Assembly (NCBI GenBank): GCA_028095005.1
Contig: CM051461.1
Location: 65,802,439-65,866,438, forward strand
Direction of reading: 5' to 3'
DNA length: 64,000 bases
From: Rhynchospora pubera
Taxonomy: Eukaryota; Streptophyta; Magnoliopsida; Poales; Cyperaceae
Shown: positions 23,164 through 33,928 of the stretch, one piece after another
Position numbering within the stretch: the first letter of the stretch is position 1
Layout of the letters: each line of letters starts with the position of its first letter
The notes under the pieces: model-generated
Told to the model about the DNA's origin: nothing
Database searches by the model: none
What the model saw: the letters and a program-made list of their open reading frames with translations, nothing else
Translations under genes and position numbers: made by a program

Positions 23164-26100
23164 AAAAATCCGTTCAGTCCTCTGAACGGAACTTCTAGAA
23201 GGAACCAAATAAATAACACATAGAGCATACAAGTGATGTAATACAATTACAAACAAGGAATAAGAAAACATGAAAATAATATAGTACTCTAACAACACGA
23301 AACATTACAATATAATACCATACTTGTACTCTAGCACAGTATTCCAGATCAAATTTATTCAGGAACCTGTTAACAAAGATTAGGCAATCAAAATTTATTA
23401 TGCAGATGAAAAGTCTTTTAATGCAACCAACATATAAGTCTGGTGACTACAATAAGGTCAACTCCAACATAGTTCAACAAAATATGATATCTTAAAATAC
23501 TATATTTATAAGTCCAAATATCATCTACTACTAAGTATGAAAGAACTATTTTTAGTTAACAAGTAACTAATACGACAGGAACTTGAACCCATCAATTACA
23601 AAAGGAGTTTGGCACACCACTATATGATCATGATTTAATTTCTTTGGATGAGGACCTGAATGTATATCAAATGGAACCAATGATACTAGTTCCGGACGCT
23701 AGTACCCTTGATACCAATCTGTACCAAGTCGGATTTCAATTCATTATTTTAATTTTAAATATTCAGGTCTTGATTATAAAATATACATGATCATACTTGT
23801 CGTGCAACCTTCATGACAAAGAAGAGATGAAGAATGGAGATCAAATTTTTCCTGAAGTGTTAAATTATCAAAAAGTTACATGAAAGCTTAATTTAATCTT
23901 ACTATCTAATTGAAATACTTCAATACTTAGTTCATGAAGTTTAAAGGATATTAGAAGGTACAATTACTATGTAGATTAAAGATAGAACCTAATGTTCTCA
24001 AACCACAGCTACTTAGCAAAAAAAAATAAGATCGCTACAACATGCTTTAAAAGAAAAGCCTCACTCCTACACAAATGCAACATCATAAAGAGTAAACAAA
24101 TCAATCATACAACTTTAAGTATATTTTTCTAAAATAAATTTAACTAAGACTTTATCAAAATGCAAGCATCATAACAATTTACTCAATTAAAACTACCTAT
24201 AATTAGAAAAACAATTATGAAGGCAAAATGCACACCTTAGTCAAGTTTATCATATCTAAAACCATAGAAACAAAAATCACTCTAGTAAATTAGATCGATA
24301 TCACAAGAAGTACAAAAGTACAACAATTCAATACGTACACAAACACACACAAAATTTAATAAAATTAGTTCAGGTAGTGTCCAATCATCACAAGCAATAA
24401 GGTAACACATACATAAAGTATGCTTAGAAAATAATCATACGAAGGTAGTACAAACAATAAATTATCATGCTACACGCAATAAATTATTATTATTATTTAT
24501 TTTATACAATTAGTTATCATGAAAGAGAAAAGAAGACACAATTTAAGTTGACAATAGGTTACACTAAACACAAACATGTCATGAAACTTTTTCATGAGTT
24601 TATAACTAATTTGATGCATTTTCAAAGTTTCTACAATAACATATTACTAACTTACTTGTGTTTTGCATGTGACTTACAATGCAATTATTTATAATAACTA
24701 ATGTATGCTACTAAGTTATGCATAAGAATATTCAATTAACTCACATACACTTTTATATATGCCAAGATAAAAGAAAAAAATTCAAAATAACCCTAAATTA
24801 TATTACTTTGAAGACAACTTGAAATAATAGCTTTCAAAACTATACACATGGATGATAATTCGTAAAATAAGTGTTTGTGCAACTATACTATCAACTTATC
24901 ACACTATATATGCTTTGAGATATAAGGTGCATCAACTATAAGGAATTAATTTCCGTTGCAATTTATTTTAAACAAGAAACACATACAACATAATTATGTA
25001 TAAGGTATTGTGTACCAATAACTCATATAACATGCAACTCCTTTACTATGCAAAGACATGCAAAAATGTGTCATGAATGCTGCTATCCATCTATTAACAA
25101 CGATATTTTAGTGTTTCACAAACACATAAACTATGCATCTATTCATGCAACCCACTATGCTATTAAATGCAACCATACATACGGTTTGCTTACATTAACA
25201 ATTTATTCACTATTTATAAAATGTACTAATTTTTAAAAAAAGAAATCAACATTGTGAAGACAAGTATGCATGTATACACTAGACTAACTATTTACAACAA
25301 TAGTAAGCCTAAGGTCTAACATTTTATCAAATGACATGACACTATGTAATCACCTTTATCTAATGCATAAATAATACAAACATTCACAACTCGGTCAAAT
25401 ATTATATTATGCAAAATACGGTAGTTTCCTACATGACATATGTCTAACAATTTATGCAATTTAACTCATATTAAGTTAACCATAAAATATTCATGCTCAT
25501 TTCTTTACTTATTTGTAAAAAAATTAATATTAATATATACCTCCTTGTTATCCCAAAAATAATATACATACTTTTATCAAACATGTGCAAAATTTCCATC
25601 ACAAGTGCTAAATGAAATGCATAGTTTACAACTCATATATAGTTGCGCACCATTAAAGCAGAAATGCTAGGAATGCAAGAATGCTAGTGCATACATACAG
25701 TAAGAAAGTTATGCAACTAGTATTAATGTGTATGCCTTACCACAATTTAAGCTTCAAAGAAGAACATTCATTAATACCAATGGAGAAATAATTTATTGCA
25801 CCTAATTCAAGATAAGAACTACCATTATAAAATATATAGAGATTCTATGACAAAATGCACATTTGCAAATAAATGCTTACTCACTATTAAAACTTAGTTC
25901 TTACCTATAATTCAAGTTTTAAAGAAAATTTGAATTCACGAAATAGTAACATATATGAACCCAATTAAGAGGCAACAAATTCTTACTATATCACGAGTAT
26001 CATTTAAAATACCAAAATAAATTTAACATTTAGAAATAATATTCAAATTGATTATAAGTCTTATCTATAAATACCACCATAAAGTAGCAACAGTTTTAGC

Positions 26101-26196
26101 ACATTAAGAAACATAAAACGTGAAACATCACAAAATAAATTTCGCATCTGCCCCGCTCGTACGTCCTATCGGTCTGGTTAGGGTTGATAAATCACT
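23164..26196. other. Non-coding interior of the young retrotransposon
   Basis: About 3 kb of AT-rich DNA without a frame longer than about 75 codons and without any recognisable retroviral-type domain. Many ATGCA words, otherwise unremarkable. Confidence 0.7.
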
Positions 26197-26209
26197 AGCT
26201 CTGATACCA
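26197..26209 (-). other. Primer-binding site, initiator tRNA-Met
   Basis: TGGTATCAGAGCT on the minus strand, separated from the LTR end by GTTTTGG. Confidence 0.88.
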
Positions 26210-26216
26210 CCAAAAC

Positions 26217-29016
26217 TGTGACACCCCAAAATCGGGTATGACACAGCCGCCGCGAGTGTACGCTACCATCCGCACACCCGCAAGGCTTAACTTAAACTAA
26301 TCCATTAAAATATTACAATTAAAGTGTTTAAACTACAAGTTTCTAACAATTTATAAGCAAAACACATAAAGTAAGAATCATTCACATGATACACAATTAT
26401 TAAAGTAATATACAAGTGGACAGATTACATAAGTTGCTTGGTTCATAGACAAAATAAACCATTGGCCTACAATATATCGATCTTCTCGCCGCTCGATCTA
26501 GAACCTGGAACCCACACCCAATGTGGAAACAATGCAAAAAGCAAAGCATGAGATAATTATAAAATTATCTCAGTGCGGTATTCAGTTCCAGTCACACAAA
26601 CCCTAAGGTACATGATCAGGAACTAACTACCGGCTGAGTTTAAAACAAATACTATAGCTATACAAATAAGTTAGATAAAAACATACATAATCATTAGTTT
26701 CAACCTCATCTTAATACAAAACATGCAATGCATTATGAGCACGGTAGTTACATCCTTCAATAAGGAACACAAATACAATATGGCATTTCAGAAACCGGCT
26801 CAGGTTGGACAACATATTAAATGCAAGTCTGGTTATTGATCATTACGACTTCATTCACAGATTTTATAGTCCGTAGACTCAGATTTTATAGTCCGTAGAC
26901 TCTGTCTTTTATAGTCCGTAGACTCTTCCTTTATAGTCCGTAGACTCAGATTACCACAATTCAGACAAAACAGAATATCAAACAGTACTACCAGAGAGAA
27001 CATTGTCAGAATACCGATCATAAGCGCTTATCTCTCGGGGCTCAAGGAACGGGTCATGACTCCGTCCTCGAGTCAACCAATGTCTATTCAATCACACAAG
27101 TAGCACAGACCTTTTGAAGTCATTCAATCGGAAACCATTCATCATGTATAACATTCATACAATAATATTAACATATGATACAAATACAAATATGCATGCA
27201 ATGAATGAGTAATTCAACATGATGCAAATGCAATAGTTAAATTCATAAAATGTAAATCAGAGTTTGTGTGCATCCGCACCTGAAAGCAAAGCACTTCATA
27301 AGCATGCAGCAAAACATCAAGTATAGACACAAGCAATGACAAGTAAACCCTAATTACCATCGATAGTATCGGCTTCCTTGAGTCCCGATACTTCTTTATC
27401 CAAATCTACATAATAAAACTATTCTATGTACTTACTCAAGTAAAGAACACAAGAAACAAGTAAAAACAAGCAAGAAAAACTAAATACAAACTCCGATTGT
27501 GACTCATTATGTGGCCGGGTTAGGGTTTACCACGACTTAGACATGAACGATGATTGTACAAGTAAATTTAAGACCTAAACTATACTTTTATAATTTCTAA
27601 TGTATCAAAGGACTATAAGAGGTTGTAGAGCTCTTCAAGAGCTTTATAATGGGCTTTGAATCACCTAAAATGGACTATGGATGACAAGGTTATGACCAAA
27701 AGAAAATTTGTTCTCATTGAGAACAATCCGGACCGAATTTGAACAATCCGGACCGGATTTTTAGAAGCTGAAAATTCCAGAGAGAACAATCCGGACTGGA
27801 TTGTAACTGATCCGGACCGGACTCTAGTCTCTGAGCTGAAATACAGAATAGGGGCAAAATTTGATACCAGTTACTAAATGGCTTAAACCAAACACATAAT
27901 GCACTATTCAAACCTTGCATGCATACCAAAAACTCAGCATAAAATCCAAATTCCACAAATGTACCATGCATGCAACTATACTCCCTTTTGAAATTTGGTT
28001 TAATGCACAAATCAATTAAACAATTTCAGAAATTTACTTTAAACTCGAAACTTAGTTCACGCATGACCAAAATCACACGAAAATCGAATAAAATACTAAA
28101 TGCACTTAATATTACCTTGCATGCAACTAAACCTAACATAAAACTCTATTTCAAACCCTTATTTAAACAAAAACTTCAAAAATTACTAAAAAGTTCAGAA
28201 CTTCATTTTAGAACAAAAATACCTTTTTGCATGGAACCAAAATTCAAGAAAATATAAAGTACAATACTAAATATACTACTAGTGTTTTGCATGCAACTAA
28301 ATCCAATAGAAAACCTTAATTTAAACCTGATTCAAGCCCCAAATTTCAGAAATTACTCAAAACCAAAATGATTTAAGGTTCAAAGAAATACTAACCAAAG
28401 AGAACTCAAATCCAAAAATTTAGGGGCTGCATGTACTCTCCTTGCCTTCCTCCCTTCAATTTCGATTTTTCCCAGAATTTAGAACGATTTTAGGTATTTT
28501 TAATGGAGGGTTTGCAATAGACTTAAACTTGGAGTTGAGAGAAGAGAGGGAGAAAAGTTCTCTCTGTAGAAGAGGGTGGGAGAGAGTAGAAAGAGAGAGA
28601 AATTCTGTGGGATGGTGTAGTAAATGTGAGTGGGTTTTCATTTTGCAAAAGAGCCCCTACTTTCTAGACAAATTAGAAGTACCTCAAATTTTCAGTTTTG
28701 AGCCTTATAAAATTTCAGAAATTCAACAACGATTACATAATTTCGTTTACCATTAATTTTAGTACAAAATATAATATTTGTACCACACTAAAATACTAAC
28801 ATAAAACCCGAACAATCAAGCATGAAATTTTGGTCCGAAATTCGAAAATTTCGAAACAATATAAAATTAACACACTAATACCTAAGAACTCAATAAATTA
28901 AAATGTAGCTATTACAATTCTATGAAATTATAATAGTTTTATGCTATATGAAAATCATTTGAACAACTAAAAATTAAACACGTAAAAATCAGAATTTTAA
29001 AAAACTGGATTTCACA
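26217..29016 (-). repeat. 5' LTR of the young retrotransposon
   Basis: 2800 bp, near-identical to 20331-23150. As the minus-strand 5' LTR it would hold the promoter; I did not identify its TATA box with confidence. Confidence 0.92.
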
Positions 29017-29021
29017 GTTAT

Positions 29022-29400
29022 ATACATAATTATTCTAGTTAAATATATAATTATTCTATTTAATATAGTAATTGTTCTTGTTAAATATATAATTATTCTA
29101 GTTAATATATTAACTGTTCTAGTTAATAAATCATCTTTGAAACTCAATCCCTCTCTGTTTCTATCCCTCTCCTCTTCCCCTCCCCTCCTTCTGATTCGTT
29201 GAGCGTCCTCCCAGTGCTCATCCTCTCATCTCTGGACTTCCGAAAAAAAAATCATTAACGCGTTTAAGAGGGAATGCATGAGGATATGACGCTGGATAAG
29301 CACTTTCTGAAAATGGAAAAAATCAAAAACGCATTTTGGAAGGAATGAGGAGATGACGCTAGAGAGGGAATGACGCTAAGCAATTCCAATAAAACATTCA
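29022..29400. mobile_element. Right half of the split minisatellite-bearing element
   Basis: GTTCTAGTTAATATA-type units to about 29130, then a pyrimidine-rich stretch (29140-29240) and a GC-richer end with repeated GAATGACGCTA / GATGACGCTA words. CAATAAAACATTC occurs here (about 29386-29398) and just before the left half (about 19961-19973), possibly a target duplication. Confidence 0.4.
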
Positions 29401-30745
29401 TATAATTTGAATGTCTTTCTTTTCTAATAATTTGTTGCAATATAACAATTTGATGTACAATAGAACTCTACCGAGTCTTCACTATAATATACAGACGCAG
29501 AGCTGAACCTAAATGATTTTGATTCGGGTTCAAATGCGCCTAAAAATGATCTAGGGAATGTTGTGCCACAACAACCCACAAAACCACCTGTGACAAAGTA
29601 CTACACAAGGAGCCAAAGCCACAAATGATCCATACTTTCATATATATGGAAAGAAAAGAATTATTATTCAGAAGTGTTTATTGTGTTATTTTGCATTAGT
29701 ATGAAAAATTAAAAAGTATTATTTCTCTAATTCAGCAAATTGTATTACGAAAGTTCTTATTTTATTTTTAGAAAGTTGTATTAGGAAAGAATGAGTGAGA
29801 GGGGCATCAAATTCTAAAAAAAAAAATTCTGTTATTGTTTAATGAAAATTATATTTTCTCTCCAAATTTTTCTAATCTTATCTAACAACTTGGAGTAAGA
29901 TTAAAAAGGCGTTTGGTGACTAGAGATCCTACGTCATATAATAGCTATTTCCTTTCATAGTTTCATTAGTTTAAGAATAACATTTCATGTTGCATGTTCT
30001 TGTTGGATTAATTATTTGAGGTTTTCGTGGCAGATCATCTATCTTTCTATTTATAATTTATTTCTATTTCAATTTCTAAGTAATTCTTGTTGTTTAACAA
30101 CAACAACAACAATGACAATAATAATAGTAGTGGTAGTAATATTAATATTATTATTATTATTGTTGTTGTTGTTATTATTATTATTATTATGATACAAGTA
30201 AGATTTATTTACAATTCTTGAAGAGAAATTATACGAACAATATTTGAACATTTTTTTTTACTGCTTCTCCTAAATATATGTCGGGTTAATTTTTAAAACA
30301 GGCATGCAGTTTAAACGAAACAAATGGTTTGTTGGCACAAACGTAATTAAATGTCTTCATAAATTAATACTAAACTGAACTTGGAAATTTTTTTTAAAGA
30401 CAACAAAAAGAAGAAAAGGCAAACACAAAACGGAAGCAAAACAAGGAAATAGAAATAATAATAATAATCAACTGCTGTTCGATGGTCTTTATTAGAGCTC
30501 TGGCTGGTAGAGTACTTATTACGGTTTATTCAAGTTGATATATGAAAGTATATGAATTTAGAAAGAAATAGTTTAGTAAGAGTTTTAAGAAAATTAGCTT
30601 CGATGACTTATATCTTGCAATTTCCGATCGATACAGCCCAATACCAGAAATTAACCAAGGTTCTTCTGTATCCAGTATAAGAGTCCTCATCTTAGTTGAA
30701 ATTAAAGTATATTAGAGAATCCTAGTTAAGTAGTCTGTTACAAAC
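29401..30745. other. Intergenic, microsatellites, no gene
   Basis: AT-rich. Trinucleotide runs lie at about 30096-30192. No fourth-exon relic of the adjacent protease pseudogene was found. Confidence 0.4.
30096..30192. repeat. Trinucleotide microsatellite, (AAC)n / (AAT)n / (TTG)n / (TTA)n
   Basis: AAC repeats, then ATA and AAT, then TTA/TTG repeats. The two halves are complementary and could form a hairpin. Confidence 0.75.
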
Positions 30746-31115
30746 CATGGAGTAGAACTGGAAGGGTCGACCACTTGCTTCGATGGCAACGGATACAGGT
30801 TGAGTACTGGCGACAACATTTAACAATGCCTTTTCATTGTTGCGGGGAAACATTTTCATGCTCATGATCAATAGTCACAACCGGCTGTACAAAATAAATA
30901 ACTACTTAAATTCATGAACTGTATAACTTAACGTCAGACCAAAAGAAGCATTTCTGGATCGATCATCTCCTAGACAATAATTTCAATTTATATAATTATT
31001 TTAATCATCGATGAGAGTTTAATTAGTTGGCAGACACAAAGCAAATTAATGAAAGAAAATTCACATTGGAAGTGCGGCAAATCCCTTCATGTGCCTACAA
31101 CATAATCAGCCTGCA
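30746..31115 (-). pseudogene. Relic of a C1A cysteine protease (exon 3 and tail of exon 2)
   Basis: 30746-30884 matches exon 3 of the neighbouring genes, including acceptor (ACAG|CC) and donor (ATG|GTTTGT). It encodes PVVTID, then a region with one extra base and two extra codons that runs into TGA, then (out of frame) a match to QPVSVAIEASGRPFQFYS. At about 31062-31111 a weaker match to the end of exon 2 is at the right distance for an intron of about 180 bp. Exons 1 and 4 were not found. A dead tandem copy, closest to 31623-33793. Confidence 0.7.
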
Positions 31116-31622
31116 ATTACTTAAATTCTCAAGGAGGATAGGATATAATTAGAAATGTCACTAAACTCAAGGTATACAAGCTCTTCTTTTTCACATGAAT
31201 CCCCCTTCTTCTGCAAGTAGATTATTTTTATTAATGTTTTTGTATGCAAAAGCCAACTATACCAAAGTGAAATTGACTTGCTGATCATGCCTGAAACCAA
31301 CCCAGAAGTTATTGTGAATCAGAATTCTTTGTCTATTATCTGTTTCTATATATGGCAACAAGTTCAAATGAACATACATGCTGCATGAAGCAAGGAAACT
31401 CATTTGTTTTTTTTTATATAATGGTATAATGGTAAGAAACAATGATTGAGCTTCCACATACAAGAACCCAAGGAAAAAAAAAAATACAACACTTTTCAAA
31501 CCATCATGACAGTGTGAAACCAAAGATTCTAACAAAAGAGAACCACAAGACATCTATCAAGTACCGTAAACACTTAATTCTAAATCAACAAACTTTCCAC
31601 AAGTTTGTTTTTTCAAATTTGA

Positions 31623-33793
31623 TTACAGTTCATCCAGGGGAATGAAATCATCATCCTCGCTAGATTTGGGATTCGGCGAGGTCTTGATGGGATAGGAGGC
31701 CTCCATAGCAATACCACAAAGACCCGTCTTGGCTGAAATGTCACGCTTGAACCGGATATAGCCATCTTCGCCCCACCCTGATCCCCATGAATTCCTGACA
31801 ATCCAGTACTTGGTGCCATCTGATGTGGGACCGTATCCGACCACCGCAACACCATGGTCCAACTCAGTTCCACAAGGTCCAGTAAATACACCCTGCCAAG
31901 TTTTGATTTGTACAGTATAATGAGCACAATTTTCTATCTTCAGTTTAAGGTTTGATCTAAAAGGTAATGGCTGATAAATCATACATTTACCTTCCAGAAT
32001 TAAACATTATCAAATTTATCCTCCTTTGAATTATAGGGATGTTCATATTGGATCTAGTGACTTATAGAGAGACTTGATTTCAGTTTTCTAATTAAACCAC
32101 GGTTGAAAAAGAAATCATTATGTAATAATTTTGTCTAGATCAGTTGTTTAATTAAACTACATATGATATTCTCTAACAGAAATTAGATGTGCTTTAAATT
32201 AAAACAAGAGAGACAGAGATGGAGAGGAGTTAAATGGAGGGAAGTGAGGCATCATTTATTTCGGGGGCAAAATATTCATTTCATATAAGAGTCCGCATTA
32301 CCAAAGTAGTTAACTTGAAGGAAATACTTAATTCTTTTTTAGTTTTTCAAGGGAAATTTCACATTTTTTATGTAAGTTTAAAGTATTTTTTGAAGGGTAT
32401 GTTAGGAATTTGCACCAAAAAAGCATTCCAAGAACAACAATGTTGACAAATAATGCAGTCACAATTAGTTGTACATTGGACAATATCAAAGGGGTCGTTT
32501 GGATGCGTCCCAAATTCCGGGAATAAGCAATTTCGGGCATAAATTTTAATATAAACAATCCAAACTCTTCACAAAGTTACACACTTTCCAATAAATTTAT
32601 GCCTAGAAATAGCAAATTCCCCCAATTCCTAAGCGATCCAAACGCCCCCAAATATAATATCACTCCTTGGACGTGAGTTACACTGTATAATTTATTAACT
32701 AAGCTTATTGACATCTTTTCATAATTATTACATTGTTGCAGTTAGAATGAGAAATACCTTTTTGTAGAACTGGAAGGGCCGTCCGCTTGCTTCAATTGCA
32801 ACTGAGACAGGTTGATTTGCAACCGCATTCAACAATGCCTTTTCATTGTTGTGGGGAACATCTTCATATCCATCAATAGTTACAACAGGCTGTATATTTA
32901 AAGAAAATTTTGCAAGGAAAAAAATAAACATTAGTATGTGCTATAGTGTAGAAATCATATTCTGTCAAGGAAAAAGAACATGAAAAGAACAGTAGTACAT
33001 TTGAAGAGTGGCATGTGCCATCCTCTGCAGTGTAAGGATAATCAGCCTCAGTGGTGATTCCTCCATTTTCCTTGATGTACTCAAATGCATAATCCATTAG
33101 TCCACCGTTGCAGCCATGGTTCCCGTTCGTAGCGCAGTCGACCAGCTGCTGCTCAGACAAGGACACCAGTTTATTTGTCTTGATATAATTTATTCCCTCC
33201 ACAGCGGCAATTGTTGAAAAGGTCCAGCACGACCCTGCATCGCACAAGCCAATTAGAGAACTTATTATAACTAAGGTTATTTGCCAATTAATTAATCCAT
33301 AAAAATTTGGACTAGTTTTATTGTCTGTTAATAAGAAAAATTACTTACCACACTGGCCTTGATTCTTGACAGGGGTAACGGCTCCCTTCTGCCGCCAATC
33401 AACCGAAGCAGGAACACTCTTAACCTTCTCATACATGAAGCTGCCGGAACTACGAGCTTCACCTCGAAGCGTCCTGTGGTGGTCAATCTTTGAGCTGACA
33501 TAAGTGTTCCTGAACTCCTCCTTTGTCATGGCACCAAACTTGTTCAGTGCAAGTTCGTAGGAGTTACCCTGCTTGTTGAACTCGTGAATGTACTTGACAT
33601 TGTCCTTGAACACATTGAATCTTTTGGCCTTGTCATCGAGGTCTCTCGACAGGCCATGGTGCGATAGCCACCGCTCGAACAGGGCCTTGAGGCTTTCTTC
33701 GGACTCGAGGTCCTTTTCAGTGAAAGGTATGGCGGTGGATTGAATAATGGATAAAGCAAGAATGATGGCTATGAGGGAGACAACTTTTGCCAT
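31623..33793 (-). CDS. KDEL-type cysteine endopeptidase (C1A), LDEL-tailed paralogue
   Basis: Exons 33349-33793, 32999-33234, 32758-32889 and 31623-31892 (1083 bp, 360 aa), GT-AG introns of 114, 109 and 865 bp; the last hosts a MITE. Signal peptide MAKVVSLIAIILALSIIQS. I29 propeptide with KAKRFNVFKDNVKYIHEFN and LALNKFGAMTKEEF, where Ala replaces the Asp of the usual FADM (GNFD motif). Mature start near VPASVDWR. Catalytic set complete: KNQGQCG, GSCWTFS, LDHGVAVVGYG, YWIVRNSWG; GCNGGLMDYAF loop present. The C-terminal extension is Asp-rich (SSEDDD) and ends FIPLDEL. Relatives are ER-derived, vesicle-stored proteases released during programmed cell death; whether LDEL still retains this one is open. 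Very similar to 12077-14052, indicating recent tandem duplication. Confidence 0.93.
32491..32649. mobile_element. Tourist/PIF-Harbinger-like MITE, copy 2, in intron 3
   Basis: Ends GGGGTCGTTTGGATGCG and GCGATCCAAACGCCCCC are inverted repeats, flanked on both sides by AAA. It partly explains why this intron is 865 bp against 231-331 bp in the paralogues. Confidence 0.75.
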
Positions 33794-33858
33794 TGTGGTG
33801 TATGAAACTACTACTAGGAAGGGGTTTGATTGATTGCTTTGTGCTTGGAGGAGGCATC

Positions 33859-33866
33859 TTTTTATA
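33859..33866 (-). promoter_or_regulatory. TATA box of the 31623-33793 gene
   Basis: TATAAAAA on the minus strand, about 66 bp upstream of the ATG at 33793, preceded by CATGAGTTTCTTC. Confidence 0.65.
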
Positions 33867-33896
33867 GAAGAAACTCATGGAGTAGGGGTTTTGAGG

Positions 33897-33928
33897 TCAA
33901 TTGCTTGCTGGCAAGAACAAGCATGTAA
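33897..33928 (-). promoter_or_regulatory. Conserved upstream block, best copy
   Basis: Plus-strand TCAATTGCTTGCTGGCAAGA then ACAAGCATGTAA. GCTTG...CAAG and CAAGC give dyad symmetry. Shared with the 14052 gene and, more weakly, the 8179 gene. Confidence 0.5.

Larger units (their letters stand above)
20331..29016 (-). mobile_element. Complete young non-autonomous LTR retrotransposon (LARD-like), 8.7 kb
   Basis: Two near-identical LTRs (20331-23150, 2820 bp; 26217-29016, 2800 bp) begin TGTGACACCCC and end GGATTTCACA. They are flanked by a perfect 5-bp target duplication, GTTAT (20326-20330 and 29017-29021). On the minus strand the PBS (TGGTATCAGAGCT) sits 7 bp inside the right LTR and the PPT (AAGGGGGGAGGGA) abuts the left LTR. 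The 3066-bp interior is AT-rich with no gag or pol frame, so any mobilisation needed proteins from elsewhere. The GTGTCACA end next to an initiator-Met PBS suggests a Ty3/Gypsy Tekay-type chromovirus partner (inference). By eye the LTRs differ by about 11 substitutions, one single-base indel and one 21-bp repeat unit, so insertion is recent. Confidence 0.93.

Noticed and set aside
22577..28756. A 104-codon open frame present in two near-identical copies (22577-22891 and 28442-28756)
   Set aside because: Both lie at the same place in the two LTRs of a young retrotransposon, so conservation reflects recent insertion. No recognisable domain.
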